A stretch of DNA of 64,000 nucleotides from Druceiella hillmani (taxonomy: Eukaryota > Arthropoda > Insecta > Lepidoptera > Hepialidae), in the NCBI GenBank assembly GCA_039881145.1, contig JAYKKI010000023.1, positions 8,489,001 to 8,553,000 on the forward strand. Reading direction: 5' to 3'. The position numbers and the translations under genes are program-made. The notes beneath the pieces are model-generated. The model saw nothing but the letters and a program-made list of their open reading frames with translations, was not told the DNA's origin and did no database searches. Positions within the stretch are counted from its first letter, which is position 1. Every line of letters begins with the position of its first letter. This document shows, piece by piece, positions 38,472 to 50,993 of the stretch.

Positions 38472-38472
<1 letters not shown>
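36324..38472 (+). repeat. 2.19-kb tandem unit, copy 2
   Basis: Starts and ends with the same words as copy 1. It appears base-for-base the same as copy 3 over most of its length; the differences I find lie in the last 250 bases. The tRNA-like block is at 37,143-37,194 (minus), the 92-codon frame at 36,459-36,737 and the 68-codon frame at 37,809-38,015. Confidence 0.96.

Positions 38473-38510
<38 letters not shown>
38473..38510. repeat. TA microsatellite, copy 2/3 junction
   Basis: About 38 bases of TA alternation between copies 2 and 3; 7 bases shorter than the first junction. Confidence 0.93.
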
Positions 38511-38513
<3 letters not shown>

Positions 38514-40658
38514 CGTATGTCCGTATAATTCACTTTGCAGCCAAAACTACCCACCGCAGCAACTTATTTCGTGTGTGTTAATAGCCTCGGGTCTCCTGTC
38601 GTGCGCTATGGTGGTTGCATGTGGGTAGTGGTGGTGATCTGGGAGTTATAGTAGTTGAAAGTGATCGACTAAGCATTTTCCACTATCTACCACCGAACAC
38701 CAAACGCCATCATTGCAAATACTCGAAAAAGTGAGAATATCCTCGAATGTACTAGAATTTATCGGATCCGAAAGGTCAAGAATGTTCTCAAATATTTTAG
38801 AACATTCTTGACTCAGGTAATTAAATATACGGATATTGAATAAATAACGGTTTTTTAGTTTTCGTGAAAAATGTTTTTCGGAAATAGTATAATTATTTAT
38901 AATATTTATTATAATTTTATCCACTTACCTACTGTGTAAATATACGTATATACATTCTTTACTCTACACTCTAGTCTTTATTCCTAAGGGAAATTTTTAC
39001 TTACTTCCGTTCCTAATATTTTTATCTCCATGATAAAGGGTCTATATGTGAAGGAGGGAGGGAGGAAACTGAAGTATTTTTCAGCCCCTCCACCGACCCA
39101 CGTGTATACTGTATCATTTTATATTCTACTTTTTAGGAATATCTCACATGCATTACTTGGGTTATCATTAAAAACTAAAGTATAAATCTGAAAAATGACA
39201 ATTTAATGGATCATCAAATTTTCCGTCAAATCATTTCTACTCAAACTTCTCAAGTTCATTAACTTATTATTTCAATATTATCTTGAAATAATAAACTATT
39301 ATTAGAGAAAATATTATTTCGTCTTTAAATGGATTTCGAACCCGCGTACTTCTGGTTGAGTATTTGTTCGACTAGGCTACAGTGTTTGCAAAATAGTAAA
39401 AGTTGGTGACCGAGATCTAAGCTAAAGGTTACAAAAAGTTCTGTTGAGTTTTCGAGTTATGACGAAAGAAAAACGTAAATGGTTACAAAGACAAATTTTC
39501 CATTTCATTTTGTCGATACCTTTCATTCATAATTAGATTTCATTTACACTCAAATATTACAGACGAAGCATCTCCTCTAGTTTCATAATTTTATATAGTT
39601 TCATATCCTATAGTTTCATAATTCCTATAGTTTAATGATTTTCCGAAAAATTAAATCTTTATACTGACATTCGTTTGACTGTCTATCCTTATGTCTCTCA
39701 AAATATACTGTTAATGGTTGAGTAGTAGCGAGATAAGCAAACGAAATGTTTGCATTTGTAATATTAATTAAGGCGAGTTAAGGTAATTATTAATAGAATT
39801 ATAATTAGGATGGTGCTCTATATTAGGCGAGCATGAGGGAAATAATTTTTAAAAAATGTAAATAGTTTCGGAACGTCACATAAGTTTACATCCAACACAT
39901 ATATATGCACTCGAAACAACTACAGACAAAGAGAATTACAAAATAACACAACTCAATATCGACTCAGTAAACCCCAACCGGATTTTCAGCTAACATTATT
40001 GGATGTTGAAACAAGTTATTTGCATAGCGTGACCCTCCAGATACCTTATCATTCCGCAGATTTGCACAGCGCCTCTCAACGTCAATACTTCCCGCAATAT
40101 ATCTGGGATGGCTTCAAAATTGAATCCGTGTTTGGGAATAAATTCTTGCAACTGCATCACGCTTGATATATTCCAGTTCAGCTTTAGTTCTTTGGTATTC
40201 AATTACACTGTGGAGACGTCGCTGTCGGGAATAACTTACATATTGGTATCTACAATATTATTTTCGATTACAATATTATTTACTATATATCTTGGTATCT
40301 ATAATATATATTTATCTACAAATTTATTTTAACCTGTTTTTTTAAGTATTTTGCAACAATAAAACAAGTGGTACGGCTTTAGTACATAGCAAATACTCGT
40401 GAAATAAGATACAAAACAACCCCTAACTTTTGCTAGGTGATTTAAATTTATGTGACAGAATTGAATGTGTTTGTGATATTCAGGACCAAATTCAATTCTA
40501 TAACACAATTAATCTGTATCACTTATAAATAAAGGTAATACACCTTTATTCACCCGTCTCTCAGTCTCTACTTTGAATAGGTATTGAAGGCAAAAAAATC
40601 ACAAATTCAAATGGTTTACGATTTTTAGTCTTCAGTACGTATTAATGGCTATATGCGC

Positions 40659-40659
<1 letters not shown>
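38511..40659 (+). repeat. 2.19-kb tandem unit, copy 3
   Basis: Offset 2,187 from copy 2. The body matches copy 2. Substitutions cluster after about 40,380: acatagc for acgtagc, ctaggtg for ctagatg, 'caggaccaaattc' for 'caggtacacattc', acttata for acttgta, aatggtttacg for agggtttgcg. So the array's last stretch is older than the copy 2/3 split. Confidence 0.96.

Positions 40660-40690
<31 letters not shown>
40660..40690. repeat. TA microsatellite, right edge of 2.19-kb array
   Basis: About 31 bases of TA alternation, then unique DNA starting catagacattt. Confidence 0.92.
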
Positions 40691-40694
<4 letters not shown>

Positions 40695-41381
40695 GACATT
40701 TGTCGAAATTTAGCAAGACATAGACACAATAATAGATTGTGACACGCTGGCTAAACTAATTCTTTTAGTTATATCTCAAGTATGTGATACAAACATACAT
40801 TTACATTTCCTTGTATATTAAATATGCTATTATTTACTGTAAAGCCATGCTAACAGTATAACATCAACTTGTTAATCGGAGCTTAGTGTGGTAGACTACG
40901 TAATATTATAATTGTTCAACTATATAACGTAAAGTTATATTAATAACAAGTCGTATGGAAAGAATGAACTGATGTATCGTATTTGTCTCTATCGCTTGAA
41001 ATTGTTGATGTTATTAACTGAAATGAATTCTATTTAAAGGCCACATAAATAATACGTAGAAGTTTTTCTTTCATGTCCACGGTGGAAAAATTAGAAAAGG
41101 CGACACGGTGCATTTCACTTCGAAACTGAATATTTCGTAGAAAAAATGTTAAACGAAAACTCGATTTAATTTTAAAAAAACCTTTCCAATTGCCATTCAG
41201 TGGGGTGCTTAAAAAAATCGTGCGCATTATACCTACATGCGACGGAACATTAATTTTTTTTATGTTTTGGTAGAATTTAATTAAGAATGCCTATCTAAAG
41301 CGTCTACAATAAAGCAGTATTAACGGCGAAGCTGTATTGGACGAATGGATGGACGAAAATGAAGAAATTATAAAACCTGCA
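40691..41381. other. Unique DNA, no gene seen
   Basis: Nothing recognised. Confidence 0.45.
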
Positions 41382-41512
41382 CTACACTACTCGCGAAGAT
41401 CGAAGTTAGGCGAAGAGTTACTTCGATTCGCGTTGTGCGTACTTTAGACGTACTGCAGACTGCAATCAACTTCGACGAGCACTCCGTCGAGGTAACTTCG
41501 CGAATAGTGTAG
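41382..41512. mobile_element. 131-bp CpG-rich inverted-repeat element, possible MITE
   Basis: Ends 41,382-41,398 (ctacactactcgcgaag) and 41,496-41,512 are reverse complements with one mismatch in 17. The inside is far richer in CpG than the flanks and repeats 'cgaag' and 'acttcg' words in both directions (cgaagttaggcgaag, acttcgattcgcg, cttcgacgagc). Target duplications are not obvious. A small non-autonomous DNA transposon is the likeliest reading. Confidence 0.5.
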
Positions 41513-42704
41513 AGAGCGTTTAAGGGTGTCACAGTGGAACCTTAAACACTAGATATTTATTTATCATGTATATAGCACGCAAACAGTACTATCCTAAATA
41601 CATTTCAATATCTTAAGATAGCATTGCTTATAATGGTGTCAATAATTAGCGGACAAAACATAATATATTAGTGGTTAACAAAATGAAACTGAGTGAAACC
41701 AAACTGAATTAAATTTATTAAATTTAATGAAAGTAATATAAATGTAATTGAGTCATATCAAACCAAATTAAATAGTGCGAAATTATATTAAATTGAGGTA
41801 AACTAAGTAAGTCACATAATATAGCATCCATAGTATGGAGTAACAATCGCTTAAATCATACTCTATTAAATAAATTTAAACTACAAGTTTTGCTCGCGAC
41901 TTTTCGCATATAAACCACTGAAAAACTGAGTAGTATTGGTTTTTATATATTAGTATACTTCCACACAAAAATGCTAATGTATGTACGAGTGGAAAACTTC
42001 ATTGAGTGATTTAAAATGCACGTAGCGCCATCTATTAATACACATGAGTATACTAGGCATTTTTGTAATTATTAGGCATCGAGTAGCTACCCATTTCTTT
42101 GTTGTTGCTGTGCTAACACGATTGAAATAAATTTTTGAAAATATTAAATCCACATCTTAAAACAACTGCGAGAAGTGAAATCTAAAATTTATTATAAACT
42201 GGTTTCTATATTTTTTTTAAAACTACCTTTAAATTTGGTTAGTAGTTTTTGTGTGATGAATACAAAACAAGTATACAATACAAACGGACAAATAGGCAAA
42301 CATACAAAATTTTCATAATGTTCTTAATGCATTCTGTTATTCGTCCTCGTTCCCCCATTTATTTATTTTTACAAATATTTCAAGTTGTCAACGTGTCTGT
42401 AACACGCAGTATTTTCAATTTAGATTCCATTAATAATCATGTATTCAGTATAACTGATGATTTACGGCTATTCATCAATTTAATTGATCGATATTTACTG
42501 ATATTTTTTTGTCTCTCCATCAGTTGGTATTGTACAGATCAGTATTCGTGAGCATAAAACAATTTCTGTTCTAGTAACGTCAAGCCATTTTAATATTATA
42601 AAGTTCAGTCTGAATTCCACACCTTTCGCTTGCAACTCATTTCGTCTCCCAAAAGACGGCAGCTCTGTGAAAACACAACAAATTTGACCCACGCACCTCT
42701 CCTT
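41513..42704. other. Unique DNA with a repeat-like tail
   Basis: 42,195-42,310 ('aaactacctttaaatttggt', 'agtagtttttgtgtgatgaa', 'caaacggacaaataggcaaa', 'catacaaaatttt') resembles the 3' phrase of common lepidopteran repeats (agtttttgcgtgatgcgc then acaaacagacag words). A gcgccatct word is at 42,027. No gene. Confidence 0.4.
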
Positions 42705-42895
42705 AACTGCCTCGCTGAAACTTTAAGGCTCTAAATGTGGCAATTTTTGGCAAAACGCCTTCCGAAATGCTGACGAGGCGCCGCCTTCGGGTAATTTCAG
42801 TGCCGACGGCAGCGAAATGCCGTTTTTCAGCAGGTAGAAATTTTGTGAAGCGATGAAACTTTTCTTCGAGCAAAACAACTTTGAAAGTGGTCATA
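42705..42895 (-). repeat. Dispersed repeat Z, copy 2
   Basis: Second copy of the repeat at 28,555-28,770, sharing 'gctgacgaggcgcc', 'cgggtaatttcagtgccg' and 'gaagcgatgaaact'. It stands out by GC content. The minus frame aligns loosely with copy 1 around GTEIT. Class unknown. Confidence 0.55.
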
Positions 42896-43389
42896 ATTTA
42901 GAGATATCTATAATTATTAGTTTATGGAGCACAGTTTTCCAAAACTTTTTACAGTAAGCAATTCAAAGTTTGCTCTTGTTATTATTTTGCTCTTACTATA
43001 TAATAATATTTAATGAAAATATTATTTTGAAATTTTTATGAAGCTTAAATGTAGAACAGTGTTTTTAACATATTCACTGCCGGTGACGCAGTAATTATGG
43101 TATTTTTTAATTGTTAAGCGATATTTTTAGGCTTTCTTGCGATTAGATAAAAAACATTTAGACAAAAATTAGAAAAATCCAAAAATGACGCACCACGCTA
43201 TGGCGCAGGGATAAAGTGTAATACACGTGACCGCTGAAATAATCTATTTTACGTCCGCCTTAATATAAAAGAGCGGCCGTGGATCGTGACCCGCAAACTG
43301 ACAAAGGATTAAATCGTAACATGGCCGACATTAGAACTTTGCAGTTATTATCAGATATTATACATAAATGATCATCTATGAGAATCCTA
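42896..43389. other. Unique DNA, no gene seen
   Basis: 43,175-43,320 is less AT-rich. It may be the far end of the retrotransposon relic that follows, but no frame shows it. Confidence 0.35.
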
Positions 43390-43419
43390 CATTATCTTGA
43401 TGATTGGCTAATGAGTCCC

Positions 43420-43935
43420 TTGTTGCTAGAAAAAAACGTATTATGCAAAGATCGTCGTTGCTCATTGGCAGTCCAGATGGTCCTCCCCTGATTCCAAGGG
43501 GGAAATGACTAGGTCGTTTTTCCCCGATGTGTCTGAGCGGCTAAGTAAAATTGGCTTGTTTCCGATTATTTCACCTCGCAATTTCTAACGGAACATGGCG
43601 AATTTCGTGTCAGTTTATATAAATTTGCTCTCCAATGTAGTCCGGCGTGTACCTGCGGATTTGAGATGCAGGACATGAGTCATGTTTTATGTCACTGCGG
43701 TGAGCATGACGAGTTTGTAGAGTTTTGTTAGAGAACATGCGTTTAAAGAAATAAATAAATATGCGTTTAAATAAATAATATAATAATAGTTAAATAGAAT
43801 CAGGCGGAGACTTAGAAAGTGGTGTTTTTAGTACCGAGACTTGGTTGAGAATGGACCGATCTTTGAGTCATTTAAAGAGTTCGATAAATGCGTTCTTGAA
43901 AAAATGGAGATTCTAAATGATTCATTGAGTACGGG
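43420..43935 (+). pseudogene. Non-LTR retrotransposon ORF2 C-terminus, broken
   Basis: Three frame segments give the end of an R1/TRAS-like ORF2 (RNase-H-like tail plus zinc motif). From about 43,450 one frame reads AHWQSRWSSPDSKGEMTRS then FFPDVSERLSKIGLF; after a frameshift near 43,575 a second reads QFLTEHGEFRVSLYKFALQ, then CSPACTCGFEMQDMSHVLC and HC, the C-x-C...H-x-C type motif of these proteins; after a TAG near 43,728 and an AT-rich insertion (43,735-43,795), 'YRDLVENGPIFESFKEFDKC' follows from about 43,832. The order FFPDV...QFLTGHG...CxCG...HVLxxC is typical of the family. Stops and shifts make it dead. The reverse transcriptase domain is absent, as in 5'-truncated copies. Found by translation; no long open frame marks it. 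Confidence 0.82.
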
Positions 43936-44689
43936 CAGGCTCTAGTGGTCTCTAGGGTGGAAGCGCTGAGATTGTAGATACGGGACACTATTAGGGAACT
44001 TTTGAAGGTCCCATCTTTTGTAAGAGGTTCTTTTGATGTGATTACATGATTCTTAATTCTCCGAATTTTATATAAAGAAGAATCTTCTAACTTTTTGTAT
44101 AGGTAAACCATGGGTTTGACGAAAATTATTAATTAAACAAAATAGCACCCCTTTACAACCATTTTACTCAGAAAAATTTTAAGATAGAAACTGGCGTACT
44201 GATAAAGCATACAGATCTGCATATATCTCTAGTAATATTTTCACAGTTTCCATCGTAACTTTAAAGGGGCCAAATAAAGTCCACGATTATTTTCTTTTAA
44301 ATTTCTTGAATCGTGTTGTATATTAACTTGGAATAACGACTTATTTCGAAAGTATTTATTTTACAATTTTTATAAGATAGTTTTTAAGATTTTGTAAAAT
44401 AAGTCCACAAAAATATACCGCACCTCCCTTTCCATATCCAAAACTCCTAAAGTCTAATTTATGGAAAATTAGCTTTATTAAAAGTTTAGCGAAAAACTAA
44501 AGCATGATTCGTTTTATCCTTTACATTCGTAAATATGTCGTGTATATCTCAAATCTACTATCTACTCTACTACCATTCAATATATACTTACTACTGTCAT
44601 ACTGTCTAATATATACTATCAAATTTATAGTTTTTGAAATGTTTGTATATCTACGAAAAATGTACAAGGCATGATATATACATGTCGTG
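43936..44689. other. AT-rich DNA, nothing recognised
   Basis: No gene seen. 43,936-44,060 could be the retrotransposon's 3' untranslated part, without evidence. Confidence 0.35.
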
Positions 44690-44830
44690 AAAAGTAATAT
44701 TAATATTTACATATAGTTTTATAGAAACGCTATATACCCTTGAATAGTAGAAAATGTATGTCTAAATAAGTACGGAATCTTCTCAGTGCGAGTACAACTC
44801 ACACTACAATTTTTTTTAGTTGTATGTGAT
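44690..44830 (+). repeat. Fragment of repeat family 1
   Basis: 'atagaaacgctatataccct', 'aaatgtatgtctaaataagt', 'acggaatcttctcagtgcga' and 'gtacaactcacactac' follow the end of the 49-kb copy ('agagacgttatgtacc', 'aaatgtttataaatg', 'acggaaccttcatagtatga', 'gttccacttgtgctt'). Confidence 0.6.
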
Positions 44831-47800
44831 AAATATATAGTTATATGACTAATTTCAGATTTCTATGTCTGCTTAAAGCACGATAAGGGGAAATACTTAA
44901 GAAATGCAATGTTTATTTCCCATACGGTCAGAAATATGAATTCTTCTTATATATATTAAATTCAAAACAAAATTATTAGTATAATTTAAACACCTAGAAT
45001 AACAAGAAAATTATAACATGTTACCATACTTTGTCTTAATTAAAAGCATTATATATAGAAACAAAAATTCGAAACGTTTTTATTTTATTTCTCCGTGAAA
45101 TAAAACTGGGAAAGTATTCGATTGATTATTGTTAAGGAATTTTCACCAGAGCAACTCTCAGGAGTAAACTTTGCAGGAGTTGGTTTTATTTCTAAGGTTT
45201 TTTATTAGTTAATGATTAAATTAACGCAATTTGCCGAGAACTTCATTCATATTACCTTTTTTATTTATCGACTTAAAGAAAGCTATTATATAACAGCTTA
45301 AACATTTTTACCTTTAAAAATTATTTCATTTTGTGCTTGATACTTTCTCCCTCAAGTTTTCTAATGAGAAAATTAAGTTATAATGTCAACCTTTATGTAA
45401 CATAAATACTGCTTAAATGTCGCTTATTTAGATACACGAAATATAAATACCACTTAATTACGTACACGAATAGCGTGATTACTTATAAAAGCTCAAAGCG
45501 ATCTCTTAAAAATTAGCCCAAAGCGATGAAGGTAAAGCTTAAGCGTCTTTTCATTTATGAATATAATTTTAATAAAAAGTAAGAAAAAATGAGGAAACCA
45601 TATGTATTTTTATATATTATTTATTATGTCGTCCAGTGATTCATGCGAACTAAATAGTTTTATTATTTAGAAAATTATATCACCTGTAATGAGGGTTTGA
45701 AACGATAATTATCACCGGTAATTATCCTTGAAAATTATCAAGAGAAATATAATCGTCGATATTGAATTTTCCACGCTTCAATTTTAAGTAATATTTTTTA
45801 GTAATGATCATGTTTCATATCTGTCAAACTGTCAGTCATTCCTCATTTGTATTGGTTACTGATGTAACTGCCAGTCATTCTTCATTTTATTCTGAAATCA
45901 AATTTAAATCTTATTTTGAATTCAGAATATTCAGATTCAGACAATCTTCAAAAAGTGAATGCAGTTGAGAAGATGGATGGAGGATGATATTCCACTCATT
46001 GTTTTTATTAATTAATATGGGGTTTCGTTTTCATCCATTTTTCTTTAAAAGTTTGTTTTATAAATACTTAATTGCGAAATCGTGGACAAAATAAATAAAA
46101 TATTACCTCAGTTGTTAAATGTGTATAATTTATTACCAAACTGCTTGCTTCAAACGTAAAAGTTGTTAGAAAATACCAGTTAAATAACGATCGATTGATA
46201 CGTAATTCTTAGATAATTACCAGATAATTATCGGCTAATTATCATATTGATTGTCGCGATAGTTATAACGAAACATATTTATCTTGATAATATCTAACTC
46301 TCCCAGTAAAGAAAGTGCAAGCTCAAGAGTGGAACAGTCGATCTACAGATAACAAATTACTGGGCACTACTCTCATGACCGCAGACACTTAGGTTAGTTA
46401 GTCGTCAGTCATTTCTAATGAACATTCGCTAAAAAAAATAAGAATACGTGACAGTGATCAAGTTATTTATGGCCATGACCTTTAATAGTCAGTATTTCAT
46501 ACAATAATAATTAAAACATAAGAGGAAGATGCGTTGTTTCGAAATTTACAAAACAAGAAGTGGGAAAATTAGAATAATGCATAATAATAATGGATATTAT
46601 TTAACCAATCCAACTATAATTTTGCCAATATATTATAGTTTTTGCAAGCATAAATGCGGCTTCTTGGGCGCGACATTAAAAAAAACATTGCGTATATTGC
46701 TAAAATAAAAACTTACTCATTTCTTGACTAGTCATAAAGAAAAAAATCCACTTTAATTAAGAAAAAATATTCCGAAATTCCAATTATTCCAAATTGAAAA
46801 TTCCAGTAATTCATCGATTCTCCAACGACTCACTCAGAGAAGCGTTGATACAAACATATTTTATTACGAAACAAACACGTTTTAAACGTATTTTCTACAT
46901 TAAAATAATTTTACGATTAGGTAGTGTCCAAAGTGAAATCCACCCAGAATGAAGAGTGATTCAATATTATGCGCTCGCAATGTGGTCGCGAATTCAACCA
47001 ATGTTTGATGTCGCATACGTGATCAACCACTCATAATCTGTTTGTATTGCAATGAAATCAATGGCCGCAATTTCACGTTCACAATTTTAATTCGGTATCG
47101 GTATTTACACATATCCGAATTAAAAGGAAATGTTTAATATTTTTATCGTATAAATCAACGCTTCGGAAAAATTATGAATTGAAAATATAAATACGAGTCG
47201 ACATGATCAAATATACGTTAGCAAATCAAATAATAACTGTTGAAATCCACGATTACAAAGAATTATGAATTATTACTTGAAAGCTTTTTATCGTTTTCTT
47301 GGGAAATACCAGTCGAACGGAATGGAATACAATTAAAGTTAAACGTAAGACGCTGTCGAATTTATAGAGTTGTAAATATCAAGTTTGGTAATTGATAAAA
47401 AATTTGAAATGATACTAAAAATAATACCAGTGAGCTTTCGAGGCGACTATTATGTAATTTGTTAACGCGTGTGCAAGAGAATAATATTCTTAAAACAATG
47501 TAAAAATAATAGATTATCCAGCACAGGATGAAACGATTTGTTAATCATTAATAATTTCTAAATATATAATTTAGGAAAAATTCCTCAGTTTAAATATTTT
47601 GGATAGTTATTATAGAAATAATATTGAAAAAGTCTCAAGTATAAAACAATATTGAAAAATATATTAAATGATGACTTTAATGATTATTATACACCTTTAG
47701 AAAGTTACTGCAAAGTGATTGGCTTACACTTTACAATGTATCCGTCAAATGTTTTTGACTTCTTTTAAAACATGTATGAAAAGATAAATATAATAATATG

Positions 47801-49094
47801 ATTGCATTAGATTTCAATATGTTTCGTACCAAATGTCTTAAATACTGGAATGAAGTACATAGTAAAGCGTCATATTTGAATGTCATAAACCCAAATTCAT
47901 GTAGTATTGTTCATGGCCCTGAAAGGAAAAACGAAATACGTATGATCAACATTTCATAACTAGAAGCATAATATATGCTTTTGTCCATCTATACTTGTAT
48001 ACTTTATTGATGGATCTTCAGTAAATTAAACTTACGTTATATATTTAACTAATAACAATTATTATAAAGCAAGTCTTAACGAAATCAATTGGACAAAAAT
48101 ATAGAAAAATAGTTTAAATCCTGATATTAAATAAATTGATAATAGTTCAAAAAATATGTACAAATACAAATAGTATAAATAATTCAAAAATTATTTGTGA
48201 AATTGGTAATTAATTTAATTATAACAAACAACCTCCTTATTTGTATATATGTACACATAACTGTATCGTAAAAATGTTGACAATATATATTTAATAAAGA
48301 ATATTAATAAAAATTTACTGAACATAATAAGAATAGTCTTATTAATTAGAGAACAATTTACATAACTTATCAATTATGTATTATAAAATGTATGGTCACT
48401 AGAATAACATCATTTTGAGTGGCATATTAAACAATTAATGAGAATTTCAAATACCTCAAATTAAAATAAATCTTTAGCAGACTATTTGTTCTTCCAGTTC
48501 TTTGGATATCTGTTTATGTCGAGCGGATTAAAAACTCCATAGTATTTTGCGGTTTATGAATTATTGACTGAGATGTAGCTTGTATAACTTGAGTTTGTTA
48601 TCTTTAAATACTAAAAAATATTCTAAACTGACTTGAACGTTTAAAACAAAGCTAAAAATCTTTATAAAAATGTAAAGGCGGCCATGTACGTCATGATGTA
48701 TCACCTTTGCGCGGAGTTTGCAGATAGGTCGGGATGCGTAATAGCACAGTTATTGAATCTTGTAAAGGCAACCGGAACTAAAACCAAAAACTCTATTTTT
48801 TATTTATGTACATCAGAGTTCGGGCATACAGTAAGTATCTCACTAATGATCCGCTGCAGACAGACCGCTCTATGCTAAATCCATAATATTTGGAAACAGA
48901 GCAGACCTTCCGCTGAAGATAATAAAACCTAAAACCGTGACCTATGTGCCTACCGCTTGCACAGGTTCTCAGTTCTCAGGAAACAATTTAGATATGTTAT
49001 AACAATAGTTCTGTATGCAGGACATACAGTTTTTATAATCTTTGAATGGAAAGTGACTTAATTTGAGTGTTTTTACCGTCCAATTTTTGGACCG
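44831..49094. other. 4.3 kb of AT-rich DNA, nothing recognised
   Basis: No gene, tandem array or transposon end found on either strand. 48,680-48,960 is less AT-rich with a 64-codon ATG frame I cannot place. 46,200-46,245 has clustered ataattaccagataattat words. 45,838-45,880 repeats a 'tcagtcattc' word. Confidence 0.4.
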
Positions 49095-49660
49095 TTTATC
49101 ACTTTTTACGGTTCCGTATCACAAAAGGAAAACAGAATCTCTTATAGGATCACTTCGTTGTCCGTCTGTCTGTCCGTCTGTCAAGGCCCTTTTTCTCAGA
49201 ACACGTGGAGGTATCAAGTAGAAATCAATATGAAATACTTAGGTCTACGGTTCGTTAGAGCTGAAAAACATCAGACTGCAAATTCCACGATATAAAAAGA
49301 CCCTAAAAATATGGCCATTTATGATGCATTCCTTGACACTTGCAAATAAATAAAAACCTATAGGGTAAGTACTTCCCGTTGATCTAGAATCTTGGAAGTT
49401 AGCAAAGAAGCAAGGTCTCACAGGACGAGTGAAAGAAAAAATCCGAAAATTGTTAATTTGTAGTTATATCACACAAAAAAATATATTTTTATTAAATGCG
49501 TCTGTGAAAGGTTATAGTAGGCAATATATTATCGTTATAAAAAAATATTTTTTTAAATAGTTTAATAGAGACGTTATGTACCATGAAATGTTTATAAATG
49601 CATAAATGCGTACGGAACCTTCATAGTATGAGTTCCACTTGTGCTTGACAGGTTTGTTTA
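49095..49660 (+). repeat. Dispersed lepidopteran-type repeat family 1, long copy
   Basis: Opens 'ttacggttccgtatcacaaa', then 'taggatcacttcgttgtccg', a (tctg tccg)n run, 'cctttttctcagaacacgtg', 'gaggtatcaagtagaaatca', 'tacttaggtctacgg', 'aaggtctcacaggacgagtg', 'gttatagtaggcaatatatt' and ends 'gagttccacttgtgcttgac'. This block order is familiar from many lepidopteran sequences. No coding capacity. It shows what the 7.8-8.4 kb copy looked like before its inverted duplications. Confidence 0.8.
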
Positions 49661-50990
49661 AATATTGTGGACGTTTTTTTAAAAGCAACGTTTTTTCTAC
49701 GGCCTACACATAGTTACTGGAGGCCCTATTTTAAAAATTACGGTAATTTTCAACGTTATCTAAACATAAACGATGGTGCCTTATTATACTGTTACGACTA
49801 AAAAACGTGTGTGCATACTAACTTAAAGTATAATTTTCGAAACCTATAAAAATGTTTGGAAACGTTAATTCCCTAATTTTTCATTACAGCGTTGAAAGAA
49901 TCGAAAAACCGTAACTAATTTATTTATATATTTAGTATGGTTATTCAATAATTTAGACTATATAAGCAACTACTTAACCGTAAATCTTTTAATTAAAATG
50001 TTTTTATTTAAACGTTAATTTTTCTTTGATTAAGAAGTTAGGGAATTCTCGAATCTTCTGCTCAAATTTATTTTAGTTTTAAACTAAGTTAAATAGAATA
50101 TACAATAAATATAATAAATTCTCTGGTAATTTTGTGAGTAAATAAATAATAATAAAAAGATATTCAATACATTAAAGTAGTCAGAAATAAAGAATAGAAT
50201 TAATTTCAGACAATACGCGAATCGTTCAACACTAAACGAGCTTAATTCCGAAGCCGTAAACATGTCTGAAGTTCATATTTCAGCATAATTTACTATGCTA
50301 AAATATATTCAGACAACACAACGTATCCGCTCTAGAATATTTCCCAAAATATTTTACCTGTTTTGCATAATGATATTCTAGGATCGATTTCTTATAATGT
50401 ATAAGCAATGCGCAATAAGCGCAAATTAAAGCTGTTCATAGAGCCGTTTGATAAAAAAATGGAAAAAATATGAAAACCATCTTTCCCTAATTAGTTCTCC
50501 TTAACTCGAAAGAAAAATTGAAGCATTTATAAGACTATTCACGTGTCGGTCTGCATATCACAACCAATTTTCTGAGAAATAGTTTGACGTAGAAACATGG
50601 AATTTAGCATATGAATATATCATATTAACCTGCATATATTATTACTTTGAAATATTTTTGTTATTCTAGAAAGAGAAAATTAAGTACTTCAATTTTGTTT
50701 AAAGGGCTAGTTAAGAGAAACTTAAAAACTTTAAATGGCATACACTCAGATATAAGCGCTAAAACATGCAAAAAAGTGCTTTAACCCTAGAACTACTAAA
50801 CTAAAAATCATGAAAAAACAGCCTGTGTAGAATCTGAGTAGAAAATTATAAGAAAACTACAGCAATGTCGTTTCACTTTATAAGTATCACAGTTTTAGAA
50901 AAATTTGCGATATTTTATGCATTTAAAAGATTTTGTAGGCATTATATTAATGCAGCTAAAAGAGGTCGTTATAAACTGACTAGAAGATTA
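49661..50990. other. AT-rich DNA, nothing recognised
   Basis: No gene or array seen. Confidence 0.45.
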
Positions 50991-50993
50991 TAG

